Part shown: positions 1 to 5,191 of the stretch, in pieces | How positions within the stretch are numbered: position 1 is the stretch's first letter | Layout of the letters: every line of letters starts with the position of its first letter | Source of the DNA: Baffinella frigidus | Lineage: Eukaryota; Cryptophyceae; Cryptomonadales; Baffinellaceae | Assembly: GCA_026770585.1 (NCBI GenBank) | Contig: MU646489.1 | Coordinates: 93,916-103,915 of the forward strand | Direction of reading: 5' to 3' | DNA length: 10,000 nucleotides | Notes under the pieces: generated by a model | The model's database searches: none | What the model saw: the letters and a program-made list of their open reading frames with translations, nothing else | What the model was told of the DNA's origin: nothing | Program-made: the position numbers and the translations under genes

Positions 1-66
1 AACCCCACACCCCAAACCCCACACCCCAAACCCCACACCCCAAACCCTAAACCCGCACCCCGAAAC
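1..66. repeat. Degenerate telomere-like tract, C-rich strand
   Basis: CCCCACA and CCCCAAA heptamers alternate, giving a 14-bp higher-order period, then pass into one CCCTAAA and decayed units. The C-rich strand reads 5' to 3' from the left edge, the orientation expected at a left chromosome end, but the units are mostly variant, so this is either the proximal degenerate part of a telomere or an interstitial block. The window edge prevents a decision. Confidence 0.75.
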
Positions 67-76
67 CAGATCCCGC

Positions 77-157
77 TATTGCTGATGCGGAATCTGGCGG
101 GAACGTCTCCGGGACGAAAGACCGCCGATAGGGCGCTTGGAGGTGCCGCGCCACCTC
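77..157 (+). repeat. GC-rich subtelomeric direct repeat, copy 1
   Basis: The segment begins ATTGCTGATGCGGAA and runs through CTGGCGGGAACGTCTC, GGACGAAAGACCGC and GCTTGGAGGTG to a CCACCTCC end. The same order of blocks recurs at 321-400, and its second half at 559-606. No long reading frame is shared between the copies, so I call it a non-coding dispersed repeat. The 159-310 inverted-repeat element lies between copies 1 and 2. Confidence 0.7.
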
Positions 158-158
158 C

Positions 159-310
159 CCACACAGAGGGCTGTGAAGGGATTTTTAGGCCCAAGTTTCC
201 GTTACCTTATCTGTAGGAACCCCCCTATGCCCCTACGGGTTGCCTGCCGTAGGGTCGTAGGTCTTATCGCTTATGGGTTATTCAAAATCCTTTCGAAGTC
301 CGCTGTGTGG
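159..310 (+). mobile_element. MITE-like inverted-repeat element, family A, copy 1
   Basis: The element starts CCACACAGAGGGCTGTGAAG and ends with the inverted counterpart CTTTCGAAGTCCGCTGTGTGG, giving imperfect terminal inverted repeats of about 26 bp. The whole 152 bp aligns with the reverse complement of 7420-7581, including internal blocks such as TTTCCGTTACCTT, GGGTTATTC and a CCCTACGG...CCGTAGGG inner hairpin. It encodes no protein and must be non-autonomous if mobile. I could not identify a convincing target-site duplication. Two complete copies in opposite orientations make this a real element rather than a chance palindrome. Confidence 0.8.
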
Positions 311-320
311 CCCGTCTGAT

Positions 321-400
321 TTATTGCTGATGCGGAACCTGGCGGGAACGTCTCATGGACGAAAGACCGCGACGCTTGGAGGTGACACGTCGTCCCCCCC
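321..400 (+). repeat. GC-rich subtelomeric direct repeat, copy 2
   Basis: TTATTGCTGATGCGGAA, CTGGCGGGAACGTCTC, GGACGAAAGACCGC and GACGCTTGGAGGTGACACG follow in the same order as at 77-157, with a short deletion between the last two blocks. It lies ten bases beyond the right end of the family A element. Confidence 0.7.
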
Positions 401-409
401 CGCCTAAAT

Positions 410-446
410 GGTCAAACCTAAACGGTCAAACGGTTTAGGTTTGACC
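410..446. repeat. GGTCAAACCTAAAC hairpin
   Basis: A perfect 14-bp inverted repeat (410-423 with 433-446) around a short loop that again contains GGTCAAAC. The arm includes CCTAAAC, close to the telomere unit. A second hairpin of the same motif follows at 507-542. Confidence 0.75.
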
Positions 447-506
447 GACACGCCACCTCCCCCCTGAATGATCAAATAATCTGATTTGAACGGTCGAACC
501 ATCTTA

Positions 507-542
507 TTTGATCGGTCAAACCAGACGGTTTGACCGTTCAAA
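507..542. repeat. GGTCAAACC hairpin
   Basis: The arms 507-522 and 527-542 pair at 15 of 16 positions around the loop AGAC, with core GGTCAAACC/GGTTTGACC. Variants TTTGAACGGTC and CATCTGGTTTGAACGGTCAA recur at 484-494, 609-637 and 730-750, so this short motif is repeated across the first 750 bases. Confidence 0.75.
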
Positions 543-558
543 CCAAATAGTTACTTTT

Positions 559-606
559 CGTGGACGAAATACTGCGACGCTTGGAGGTGACACGCCACTC
601 CCCCCT
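559..606 (+). repeat. GC-rich subtelomeric direct repeat, partial copy 3
   Basis: CGTGGACGAAA, GCGACGCTTGGAGGTGACACG and CCACTCCCCCCTGAA match the second half of 321-400. The tail GACACGCCACCTCCCCCCTGA is also present at 447-467, directly after the first hairpin. In both cases the motif leads into GGTTTGAACGGTC-type sequence. Confidence 0.65.
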
Positions 607-639
607 GAACATCTGGTTTGAACGGTTTGAACGGTCAAC

Positions 640-799
640 ACCCTAAACCCCTACTACCGAAACCCTAAACACTAAATCATAAACCCAGACCCTACTCCCT
701 AAACCCTAAACCCTAAACCCAGAGTGAAATCATCTGGTTTGAACGGTCAACGCCCTACTCCCTACTCCCTAAACCCTAAACCATAAACCCTATACCCAG
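640..799. repeat. Interstitial telomere-like tracts (CCCTAAA)
   Basis: Two blocks, 640-722 and 751-799, contain exact CCCTAAA runs mixed with variants such as CCCTACT and CCATAAA. They are separated by AGAGTGAAATCATCTGG and a GTTTGAACGGTCAAC motif shared with 620-637. Each block ends in ACCCAGAG, which leads into the next repeat. Confidence 0.85.
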
Positions 800-872
800 A
801 GCAAGTAGAGGCGCCGTTTTCGCTAACGGAGCCGCACTCGATCATGCGCTTCTGCTGTACGATCGATAGCAC
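798..872 (+). repeat. Subtelomeric repeat SR, copy 1
   Basis: CAGAGCAAGTAGAGGCGCCG, TTTTCGCTAACGGAGCCGCA and CTCGATCATGCGCTTCTGC define the unit. The core GCCGTTTTCGCTAACGG can form a small stem-loop (CCGTT/AACGG). Seven copies lie between 798 and 2083. This one is preceded by telomere-like DNA and followed by ACAACCCTGAACC, a decayed telomere stretch. Confidence 0.75.
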
Positions 873-897
873 AACCCTGAACCACAAACGTTACACC

Positions 898-979
898 CAG
901 AGAAACAGGAGGAGGCGCCCTTCTCTCTGACGCAGCCGTATTCAATCATACGCTTCTGCCGTTACGATCAATACCACAA
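898..979 (+). repeat. Subtelomeric repeat SR, copy 2 (diverged)
   Basis: CAGAGAAACAGGAGGAGGCGC, CTCTCTGACGCAGCCG and CAATCATACGCTTCTGC follow the SR order, but the stem core is mutated so the AACGG half is lost. Its last block, TACGATCAATACCACAAC, matches the TACGATCGATAGCACAAC end of copy 1 and so extends the unit by about 20 bases. Confidence 0.65.
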
Positions 980-1129
980 CTGGCCCTATCGCGCAGTGGG
1001 ATTCCGCTCTGTAACACCCAGGATGTCGTGGTTTTCGAGGTATCCAATCAGACCGCTTACAATATTATCAAGAATTCTTGGGTTAGTGTTAATAATCAAA
1101 TTGATTTTTTTAGCTGCTTCATCTTTTGC
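980..1129. other. Unrecognised, AT-rich island between SR copies
   Basis: About 150 bases that do not match the flanking repeats. From 1050 to 1125 the DNA is clearly more AT-rich than its neighbours. The reverse strand is open through it and reads INLIINTNPRILDN and then IVSGLIGYLENHDILG, which looks protein-like but has no recognisable domain and merges with SR repeat sequence on its far side. CCGCTCTGTAACACCC at 1004-1019 recurs at 6430-6445. It could be a relic of an older insertion. Confidence 0.35.
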
Positions 1130-1208
1130 AGAGCAAGAAGAGCCGCCGTTTTCGCTAACGGAACCGCACTCGATCATACCCTTCTGCCATGCGATCAAAA
1201 GCACAACC
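1130..1208 (+). repeat. Subtelomeric repeat SR, copy 3
   Basis: GAGCAAGAAGAGCCGCCG, TTTTCGCTAACGGAACCGCA and CTCGATCATACCCTTCTGCC, ending GCGATCAAAAGCACAACC, follow the copy 1 layout. It is followed directly by CCCTAAACCCTCAAC, the decayed telomere leader of copy 4. Confidence 0.7.
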
Positions 1209-1300
1209 ATAAGCCCTAAACCCTCAACACAGAGAAAGAGGATCAGGCGCGGTTTTCGCTCACAGAGGCGCACTCAGTCATGCGGTTCGTGTGCGGGCAC
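1209..1300 (+). repeat. Telomere-like leader plus SR copy 4
   Basis: AAGCCCTAAACCCTCAAC passes into CACAGAGAAAGAGGATCAGG, GGTTTTCGCTCACAGAGGC and GTCATGCGGTTCGTGTGCGG. The pairing of a decayed telomere stretch with an SR unit recurs at 1525-1620, suggesting the two were copied together. Confidence 0.7.
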
Positions 1301-1311
1301 TGCAACAGCAA

Positions 1312-1340
1312 ATTAGGGTGTAGGGTTTAGGGTCTTAGGA
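1312..1340. repeat. Short interstitial telomere tract, G-rich strand
   Basis: ATTAGGGTGTAGGGTTTAGGG and decayed units. The G-rich strand is on +, the reverse of the tracts to its left, so telomere-type DNA changes orientation here. Confidence 0.75.
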
Positions 1341-1524
1341 TGTCTGTGTGGGGGCCCGGTCCCCGTCGAGGGCAAAAGGTGCGTAGTTAGTAAGTTGATC
1401 ACTCTCCAATAGGCCTAGGACCTGTTCACATGGACTTTAAGAGGTTAATAAAGAAGAAGAAGAGAAGGGTTCCGGGTGCCGGTGTGCTCGTGTTTCTGTA
1501 ACGCTATCGCACCGCGCAGAGCAA
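1341..1524. other. Unrecognised spacer
   Basis: GC-rich sequence with a GGGGCCCGGTCCCC self-complementary stretch near 1352, then a purine-rich run of AAGAAG units around 1450-1466. I see no gene, splice pattern or match to the other repeats except the common CCTAGGACCTGT also present near 6795. Confidence 0.3.
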
Positions 1525-1620
1525 ACCCTAAGCCCTCAACCCCAAACACAGAGAAAGAGCAAGTGGCGCCGTTTTCTCTAACGGAGGCGCACTCAAGCAT
1601 GCGGTTCGTACGCGGCCACT
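1525..1620 (+). repeat. Telomere-like leader plus SR copy 5
   Basis: AAACCCTAAGCCCTCAACCC and AACACAGAGAAAGAGCAAG lead into GGCGCCGTTTTCTCTAACGG, AGGCGCACTCAAGCATGCGG and TTCGTACGCGG. The layout matches 1209-1300, with a few base changes. Confidence 0.7.
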
Positions 1621-1667
1621 TTTGGCGTGATTCTCCCCAAATCTCCAGAATTAACTTGAGGCGAATT

Positions 1668-1715
1668 CCCACGTGTGGTCTGGCGTGGTGGTTCCCACGT
1701 GACCTGGCGTGGTGC
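1668..1715 (+). repeat. Short tandem CACGTG / CTGGCGTGGTG repeat
   Basis: CCCACGTGTGGTCTGGCGTG is followed about 25 bp later by CCCACGTGACCTGGCGTGGTG. CACGTG is an E-box/G-box palindrome, but with no gene beside it I do not claim a regulatory role. Confidence 0.5.
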
Positions 1716-1721
1716 ACGGCG

Positions 1722-1832
1722 CAGAGACAGAGGAGGCGCCGTTTTCGCTAACGGAGGCGCACTCGATCATGCGGTTCGTGTGCGGGCACTTCCCGTCCCT
1801 CACGGCGTGGTACCCCTGCGATATCCGGTACG
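1722..1832 (+). repeat. Subtelomeric repeat SR, copy 6 (longest)
   Basis: AGAGACAGAGGAGGCGCCG, TTTTCGCTAACGGAGGCGCA, CTCGATCATGCGGTTCGTG and TGCGGGCACTTCCCGTCCCT run on to TGGTACCCCTGCGATATCCGG. This copy carries the full-length right part and is the intact reference for the interrupted copy at 1958-2083. Confidence 0.75.
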
Positions 1833-1874
1833 TGTTTTCGTGTTTAGTGTTCAGGTTTTTTTCTTCATTTTCTA

Positions 1875-1947
1875 TGGTTTAGGGATTAGGGATTAAGGCT
1901 TAGCGTTTAGGGTGGGATGGGGTTAAGGGTTTAGGGTTTAGGGTTTG
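1875..1947. repeat. Interstitial telomere tract, G-rich strand
   Basis: Decayed units (AGGGATTAGGGATTAAGG) give way to exact TTTAGGG units at the right end. Purity increases rightward, as if the younger end is on the right. Confidence 0.85.
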
Positions 1948-1957
1948 CCCCCGGTGC

Positions 1958-2083
1958 GTCAGAGCACTCGATGATGCGGTTCGTGAACCCTAGGGTTTAC
2001 GGTGTAGTGTTTAAGGTTTAGGGTTTAGGGTGCGGACACTTCCCGTCCCTACAGACATGGTACCCCTGCGATATCCGGTGCGG
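1958..2083 (+). repeat. SR copy 7, split by a telomeric block
   Basis: CAGAGCACTCGATGATGCGG plus TTCGTG (to 1984) matches copy 6 up to its TTCGTG. The match resumes at 2030 with TGCGGACACTTCCCGTCCCT and continues to TGGTACCCCTGCGATATCCGG. The intervening bases are telomere-like and absent from copy 6, so the repeat was present first and the block came later. Confidence 0.75.
1985..2029. repeat. Telomeric block inserted in SR copy 7
   Basis: The block begins AACCCTAGGGTTTA, a head-to-head join of C-strand and G-strand telomere sequence, then continues through decayed units to GGTTTAGGGTTTAGGG. Joining its flanks restores the SR order with no base lost or gained. Telomere DNA captured at a break would give this arrangement. 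Confidence 0.7.
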
Positions 2084-2085
2084 GG

Positions 2086-2146
2086 GGTCGGACCGTTATT
2101 CCCGTTGGGCAGGCAGCGGGCGCGGGTGGACGAGTGCCTCGACTGG
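2086..2146 (+). repeat. GC-rich repeat H, copy 1
   Basis: GGTCGGACCGTTATTCCCG, AGGCAGCGGGCGCGGGTGG and ACGAGTGCCTCGACTGG. The first half recurs at 2213-2252 and the second at 2462-2500, and its CTCGACTGG end links it to the repeats at 2490, 2671 and 2868. Confidence 0.65.
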
Positions 2147-2212
2147 CGCCCCACCGAACATCTTCTTATGTTAACTTGGATTAACTTACGTTTGTCCGTC
2201 ACGTCCTGGAAC

Positions 2213-2252
2213 GGTCGGAGCGTTTTCCCTGGGTCAGGCAGCGGGCGCGGGT
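2213..2252 (+). repeat. GC-rich repeat H, copy 2, broken
   Basis: GGTCGGAGCGTTTTCCCTGG and CAGGCAGCGGGCGCGGGT match copy 1, but the expected GGACGAGTGCC continuation is replaced by the GATA and TTTAGGG block. This is a third place where simple or telomeric DNA begins inside a known repeat. Confidence 0.6.
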
Positions 2253-2261
2253 AGCTTTATT

Positions 2262-2263
2262 AT

Positions 2264-2340
<77 letters not shown>
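2262..2340. repeat. GATA microsatellite
   Basis: About nineteen GATA units with one TATA interruption near 2300. It runs directly, without spacer, into exact TTTAGGG units at 2341; the shared TAGA/TAGGG bases at the join suggest slippage or telomere-type seeding on the microsatellite end. Confidence 0.95.
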
Positions 2341-2389
2341 TAGGGTTTAGGGTTTAGGGTTTAGGGTTTAGGGTTTAGGGTTTAGGGTT
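2341..2389. repeat. Pure TTTAGGG tract
   Basis: Seven uninterrupted TTTAGGG-type units with no variant among them, the cleanest G-strand tract of the window and probably the youngest. It is bounded by the GATA array on the left and TTATATATATGAC on the right. Confidence 0.95.
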
Positions 2390-2424
2390 ATATATATGAC
2401 TGTGCGGGTGGCTTCCCCGGGGGC

Positions 2425-2462
2425 ACCCTGAACCCGAAGCCCTAAACCTCAAACCCTACACC
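2425..2462. repeat. Short C-strand telomere-like tract
   Basis: CACCCTGAACCCGAAGCCCT and AAACCTCAAACCCTACACC are decayed units in the orientation opposite to 2341-2389. Repeat H copy 3 follows at once. Confidence 0.7.
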
Positions 2463-2539
2463 AGGCAGCGGGCACGGGTGGACGAGTATCTCGACTGGCA
2501 CCTCGCTTCGATCCGCGTCGCCTGTGCGCGCCCCCCCTA
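2462..2539 (+). repeat. Repeat H copy 3 with CTCGACTGG repeat copy 1
   Basis: CAGGCAGCGGGCACGGGTGG and ACGAGTATCTCGACTGG lead into CACCTCGCTTCGATCCGCGT, CGCCTGTGCGCG and a run of C. The part from 2490 recurs at 2671 and 2868, each time ending in a C run. Confidence 0.7.
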
Positions 2540-2562
2540 CAAAACCGTCATTCGGTGTGATG

Positions 2563-2652
2563 CATAAACTGGCATCGAATGACTTTCACATAAACTGACG
2601 TTGAATGACTTTCACATCACTTCATAAACTGACATCGAATGACTTACACATC
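2563..2652 (+). repeat. Tandem CATAAACTGACATCGAATGAC repeat, three units
   Basis: Units start at about 2563, 2587 and 2613, each with ATAAACTG, a TCGAATGACTT or TTGAATGACTT core and a CACAT end; the third carries about ten extra bases. An inverted GTCATTCGGTGTGATG lies just upstream at 2548-2562, so the array can also fold. Confidence 0.7.
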
Positions 2653-2670
2653 TTGAAATGTGTGATGTAC

Positions 2671-2720
2671 CTCGACTGGCACCTCGCATCCATCCGCGTC
2701 GCATGTGCGCACCCCCCCCC
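2671..2720 (+). repeat. CTCGACTGG repeat, copy 2
   Basis: CTCGACTGGCACCTCGCATC and CATCCGCGTCGCATGTGCGC end in a C run. It starts 181 bp after the copy at 2490. Confidence 0.8.
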
Positions 2721-2774
2721 AAGATATTTTTTTTCTCTAGAAAGCCATATATGATCTCTAGACAGTCATACATC

Positions 2775-2799
2775 CATATTTATATATATATATACATGT

Positions 2800-2843
<44 letters not shown>
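2775..2843. repeat. AT microsatellite
   Basis: Nearly uninterrupted TA dinucleotides with a short TACATGTATACAT interruption. Translated, it gives runs of alternating I and Y, which should not be read as a protein. Confidence 0.95.
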
Positions 2844-2845
<2 letters not shown>

Positions 2846-2867
2846 ATAACAAAAGTCATGTATGTAC

Positions 2868-2919
2868 CTCGACTGGCACCTCGCCTCGATCCGCGTCGCC
2901 TGTACGCATCCCCCCCCCC
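2868..2919 (+). repeat. CTCGACTGG repeat, copy 3
   Basis: CTCGACTGGCACCTCGCCTC and GATCCGCGTCGCCTGTACGC end in a C run. It starts 197 bp after copy 2. Only this GC-rich segment is conserved; the sequence between copies is not. Confidence 0.8.
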
Positions 2920-2929
2920 AACAATAGAT

Positions 2930-3259
2930 ATCACTTTATTTCAACAGAAATGACTTTGTCACAGCTACGGTTTTATGTTGACTATAACGTCCCATGCGAC
3001 ACAGATACGACACAGATATGACCGCCATTCTTTCCCCGAAGAGTCACAGATTTCCCACGGTGCCTGTTGCTGGGTCTGCCAGACTATCCTCGGCCCCTTG
3101 GAGGGGCCGTCACGTGACCAACTTTCAACTGAACATTTTCAAAAATCACACGATTGTCATCGAAATTGGACACGATCAGCTTCTGAAGTTGACGTTGTCG
3201 AGCCTCGTGCAGGTTGCGAGCCCCTAAGCCCGAACCTACAAAATCTAGGTTGAGTAACA
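2930..3259. other. Unrecognised spacer
   Basis: No gene is recognisable. The stretch has a near-tandem GACACAGATACGACACAGAT (2998-3017) and two small hairpins, GGCCCCTTGGAGGGGCC near 3091 and AACCTACAAAATCTAGGTT near 3233. Overlapping frames are open but share no family I know. Confidence 0.3.
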
Positions 3260-3436
3260 GTAGAGCGCTGTGCCGAGAAGTTGGCCACCGGAAAATTGGA
3301 AAATGATAAAAATGGGGCCGTTTTGTCAACTTTTGAGAAATTGTTGGTACTTAATTTCTCAAAAGTTGGGAAAATGGCTCCAATTTCTCAATTTTCCATT
3401 ATTTCCCGTGGCCAACTTCTCTGCACAGCGCTCTAC
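3260..3436. mobile_element. Near-perfect 177-bp foldback element, family B
   Basis: The arms 3260-3342 and 3353-3436 pair over about 83 bases around a 10-base loop. The outer arm begins GTAGAGCGCTGTGC and the innermost pairing is CAACTTTTGAGAAATT with AATTTCTCAAAAGTTG. Mismatches and short gaps are concentrated in the middle of the arms. Such full-length hairpins are typical of foldback or MITE-type elements, and a transcript would fold into long double-stranded RNA. No second copy lies in this window and I see no target duplication. Confidence 0.8.
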
Positions 3437-3612
3437 ATGTGGTTAAAGAGGTGGTCACTGGGACCCCAAATCGACCCTCACCCTCTGCAAAGCTCCGGCT
3501 CTCCATTTAGTGACCGTGTGGCACGCGCAGGCTCCGGGATTATGTTCAATGCGTTGGGGCTGGCGCACGCTGCGGCGTCGTCCCGGGTACGCTCTGAGCT
3601 GCGGCGGGCCGC
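3437..3612. other. Unrecognised, possibly coding spacer
   Basis: The + frame that continues into the 3613 segment is open through this stretch and reads MFNALGLAHAAASS and then RVRSELRRAAAAFLEG, alanine- and leucine-rich and plausibly helical. There is no known domain, and the frame also runs through the foldback upstream, which cannot be coding, so a start or 3' splice site would have to lie within 3437-3540. Confidence 0.3.
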
Positions 3613-3670
3613 TGCGGCGTTTCTCGAGGGGGTTGCTGCTTTGGAACGCGACTGGCTCTCCCAGGTACAG
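3613..3670 (+). other. Exon-like duplicated segment, copy 1
   Basis: Reads AAFLEGVAALERDWLSQ and then CAG followed by GTACAG, a good 5' splice site context. The segment recurs at 3804-3861 with four differences over the first 52 bases, three of them synonymous third-position changes. That bias is what a coding exon would show, though four changes is a very small sample. It may be a tandemly copied exon of an unknown gene, or a pseudogene remnant. Confidence 0.4.
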
Positions 3671-3778
3671 CCACCTAGAGGGTCACGTCTGGAGGCGCGT
3701 CCTATGTTAGTACCGCAGCGTCGTTGTTAGCACCGGGGTGTTTGCCACGGGGGGGGGGGGTCGGCGTCTAATTTTCCT

Positions 3779-3795
3779 GTTTTCGCAACGTTTCC
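3779..3795 (+). repeat. GTTTTCGCAACGTTTCC direct repeat
   Basis: The same 17 bases occur at 4622-4638. The first copy lies just before the second exon-like segment; the second lies inside the GTGTCCGCAGGGG repeat array. Function unknown. Confidence 0.6.
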
Positions 3796-3803
3796 GTGTG
3801 GAA

Positions 3804-3861
3804 TGCGGCGTTTCTTGAGGGGGGTGCTGCTTTGGAACGAGACTGGCTGTCCCAGGTAGAG
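3804..3861 (+). other. Exon-like duplicated segment, copy 2
   Basis: Reads AAFLEGGAALERDWLSQ and ends CAG|GTAGAG, again a possible 5' splice site. It starts 191 bp after copy 1. Similarity to copy 1 starts abruptly at TGCGGCG and stops about six bases past the putative splice site, so the duplication covers the exon end and donor. Confidence 0.4.
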
Positions 3862-3929
3862 TCTACTCCGGGAAGTTTTTATTTATTCTTTTCTGGCGAT
3901 GAGATTTACTGCACAGCTGGATCATCTTT

Positions 3930-4165
3930 TTGTAGATTTTGGGTTAGCGCGGAATTCACTTCAGGTCGGGGGATCGAAAAAAATCGAAAAATCGCTTTGA
4001 TTTTTACGTCCGGCTAAAGTTTTATGCTATCTTATGCATGGATTTGATAACAAGATCGCGACCCCGACCCATAACATGTCACAAAACGAATCATTTTCAC
4101 GTTTTTTTGTTCCCCGATCCCCCGACCTGATCTCAAAAAACTCCGCGCTAACCCGAAATCTACAA
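3930..4165. mobile_element. MITE-like inverted-repeat element, family C, copy 1
   Basis: The terminal arms are 3930-3976 and 4115-4165. The left begins TTGTAGATTTTGGGTTAGCG, the right ends CGCTAACCCGAAATCTACAA, and both carry CAGGTCGGGGGATCG or its complement. The interior has ATGCTATCTTATGCA at 4024-4038, which is shared, on the opposite strand, with 8600-8615 in the element at 8492-8681. No coding capacity and no clear target duplication. Confidence 0.8.
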
Positions 4166-4430
4166 TAGGTTTGCCTGAGTAACTCTTGGCTTGCCGTAAA
4201 AGTCGGTTACTCGCCGTAAAAGTCAGTTAGAGCAGAAATTTACTATTATTGTAGGCTGGACGCGACGGTAAGATCCGTGCTATGTTAAGGGTGGTGTTAT
4301 ACTAGGGTAGTGGTCGCCCTAAGGAGTTAGCATTTCGGGACCCTGGCTGCTGTTCTAATGTAGGTGTCAATGCTATTGTAAGGGTGTTTCCTTCTAGGGT
4401 AAGGTTGTCGTGCATTTACAAATGTCTTGT
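4166..4430. other. Spacer with a short tandem GCCGTAAAAGTC repeat
   Basis: TGCCGTAAAAGTCGGTTA (4192-4209) and CGCCGTAAAAGTCAGTTA (4212-4229) form a 20-bp tandem pair. The rest is unrecognised, with several TTCTAGGGTAAGG-like decayed G-strand telomere traces near 4310 and 4393. No gene is seen. Confidence 0.35.
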
Positions 4431-4457
4431 AAGTGTCTTGTAAATTACAAGACACTT
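4431..4457. repeat. Perfect 13-bp palindrome
   Basis: AAGTGTCTTGTAA and TTACAAGACACTT are separated by one A. Further partial units (ACAAATGTCTTGTAAG, TTTACAAGTGTCGTG) flank it on both sides, so the motif is repeated around the palindrome and leads into the repeats at 4476. Confidence 0.8.
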
Positions 4458-4475
4458 ATACGTATATTTACAAGT

Positions 4476-4727
4476 GTCGTGTCCGCAGGGGCACGAGCAC
4501 ATAACGGGCACGACTCCCACGATCTCGGGCATACATAAACTAAACCACGCCGGTTCATGTATCGTGTCCGCAGGGGCATGTATCGTGTCCGCAGGGGCAC
4601 GAGTACATTACGAAACGGTGAGTTTTCGCAACGTTTCCTTACAAGTAGTGTATCTGTTTTATAACAAGCGTGTCGTGTCCGCAGGGGCACGAGTACATAA
4701 CGGGCACGACGCCCACGATCGCGGACG
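4476..4727 (+). repeat. GTGTCCGCAGGGGCA repeat array, four copies
   Basis: TCGTGTCCGCAGGGGCA starts at about 4478, 4562, 4580 and 4675. The first and last copies extend into CGAGCACATAACGGGCACGA or CGAGTACATAACGGGCACGA plus CCCACGATC. The two middle copies are shorter and sit 18 bp apart. The spacing is irregular and the spacers unrelated, which rules out a CRISPR array. Function unknown. Confidence 0.8.
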
Positions 4728-4746
4728 TGATCGCCATCTGTGACCT

Positions 4747-4776
4747 TGAAACGGTGCGAAACCCCACCGTTTCGTC
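4747..4776. repeat. GAAACGGTG hairpin
   Basis: GAAACGGTG and CACCGTTTC pair around a CGAAACCC loop immediately before the telomeric tract at 4779. GAAACGGTG also occurs at 4611-4620. Confidence 0.65.
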
Positions 4777-4778
4777 TT

Positions 4779-4903
4779 AACCCCAAACCCTAAACCATAA
4801 ACCCTGAACCCCCAACCCTAAACCCTAAACCCAAAACCCAAAACCCGAGACCCTAAACCCTAAACCCTAAACCCTAAACCCTAAACCCTACACCCTAAAC
4901 CCC
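4779..4903. repeat. Interstitial telomere tract, C-rich strand
   Basis: About 125 bases of CCCTAAA with variants CCATAAA, CCCAAAA and CCCGAGA in the left half and purer units at 4851-4893. A smaller piece follows at 4961-4991 after GC-rich unique sequence. Confidence 0.95.
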
Positions 4904-4991
4904 AGGTTGAGTTTCTCGCGCCCGATCTGGAACACCTTCCACATGTCACGAGGTCTCCCCGAACCCTCGACCCTAAACCCTAAACCCCACT

Positions 4992-5190
4992 CCCGTATGC
5001 CTCCCTGAACGTGAAACCACGGTCCCTAAACACAGTTGACTAAACTGAACAGGTTGTGTACGTGGACGGTAACTAAACCGGGAAGGGTTCGTGCCAGAGA
5101 AGCCTGTAATTAGTCAGCAGTCGTACCCGGTACGCTATGTTTGTTGTGCCCATAGGTTTTCTTCAGTCCAACGACATCTTCTCTCTCTCT
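4992..5190. other. Unrecognised spacer
   Basis: No gene, hairpin or repeat match stands out. It contains a CTCTCTCTCT run at 5180-5190 that leads into the next repeat. Confidence 0.3.
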
Positions 5191-5191
5191 A

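Noticed and set aside
2658-2849. 63-residue + frame ending in IYIYIYIY
   Set aside because: It is a translation of the AT microsatellite and the CTCGACTGG repeat.
3281-3730. 149-residue + frame
   Set aside because: Its first third translates both arms of the foldback at 3260-3436, so it cannot be one gene as it stands; only the 3613-3664 part is kept as a possible exon.
4476-4727. CRISPR-like repeat array
   Set aside because: Spacing is irregular, repeats are extended unequally, and the context is eukaryotic telomeric DNA.
4445-4786. 113-residue minus-strand frame with repeated VLVPLRTR-type peptides
   Set aside because: The peptide repeats mirror the GTGTCCGCAGGGG DNA repeats and no independent coding sign is present.
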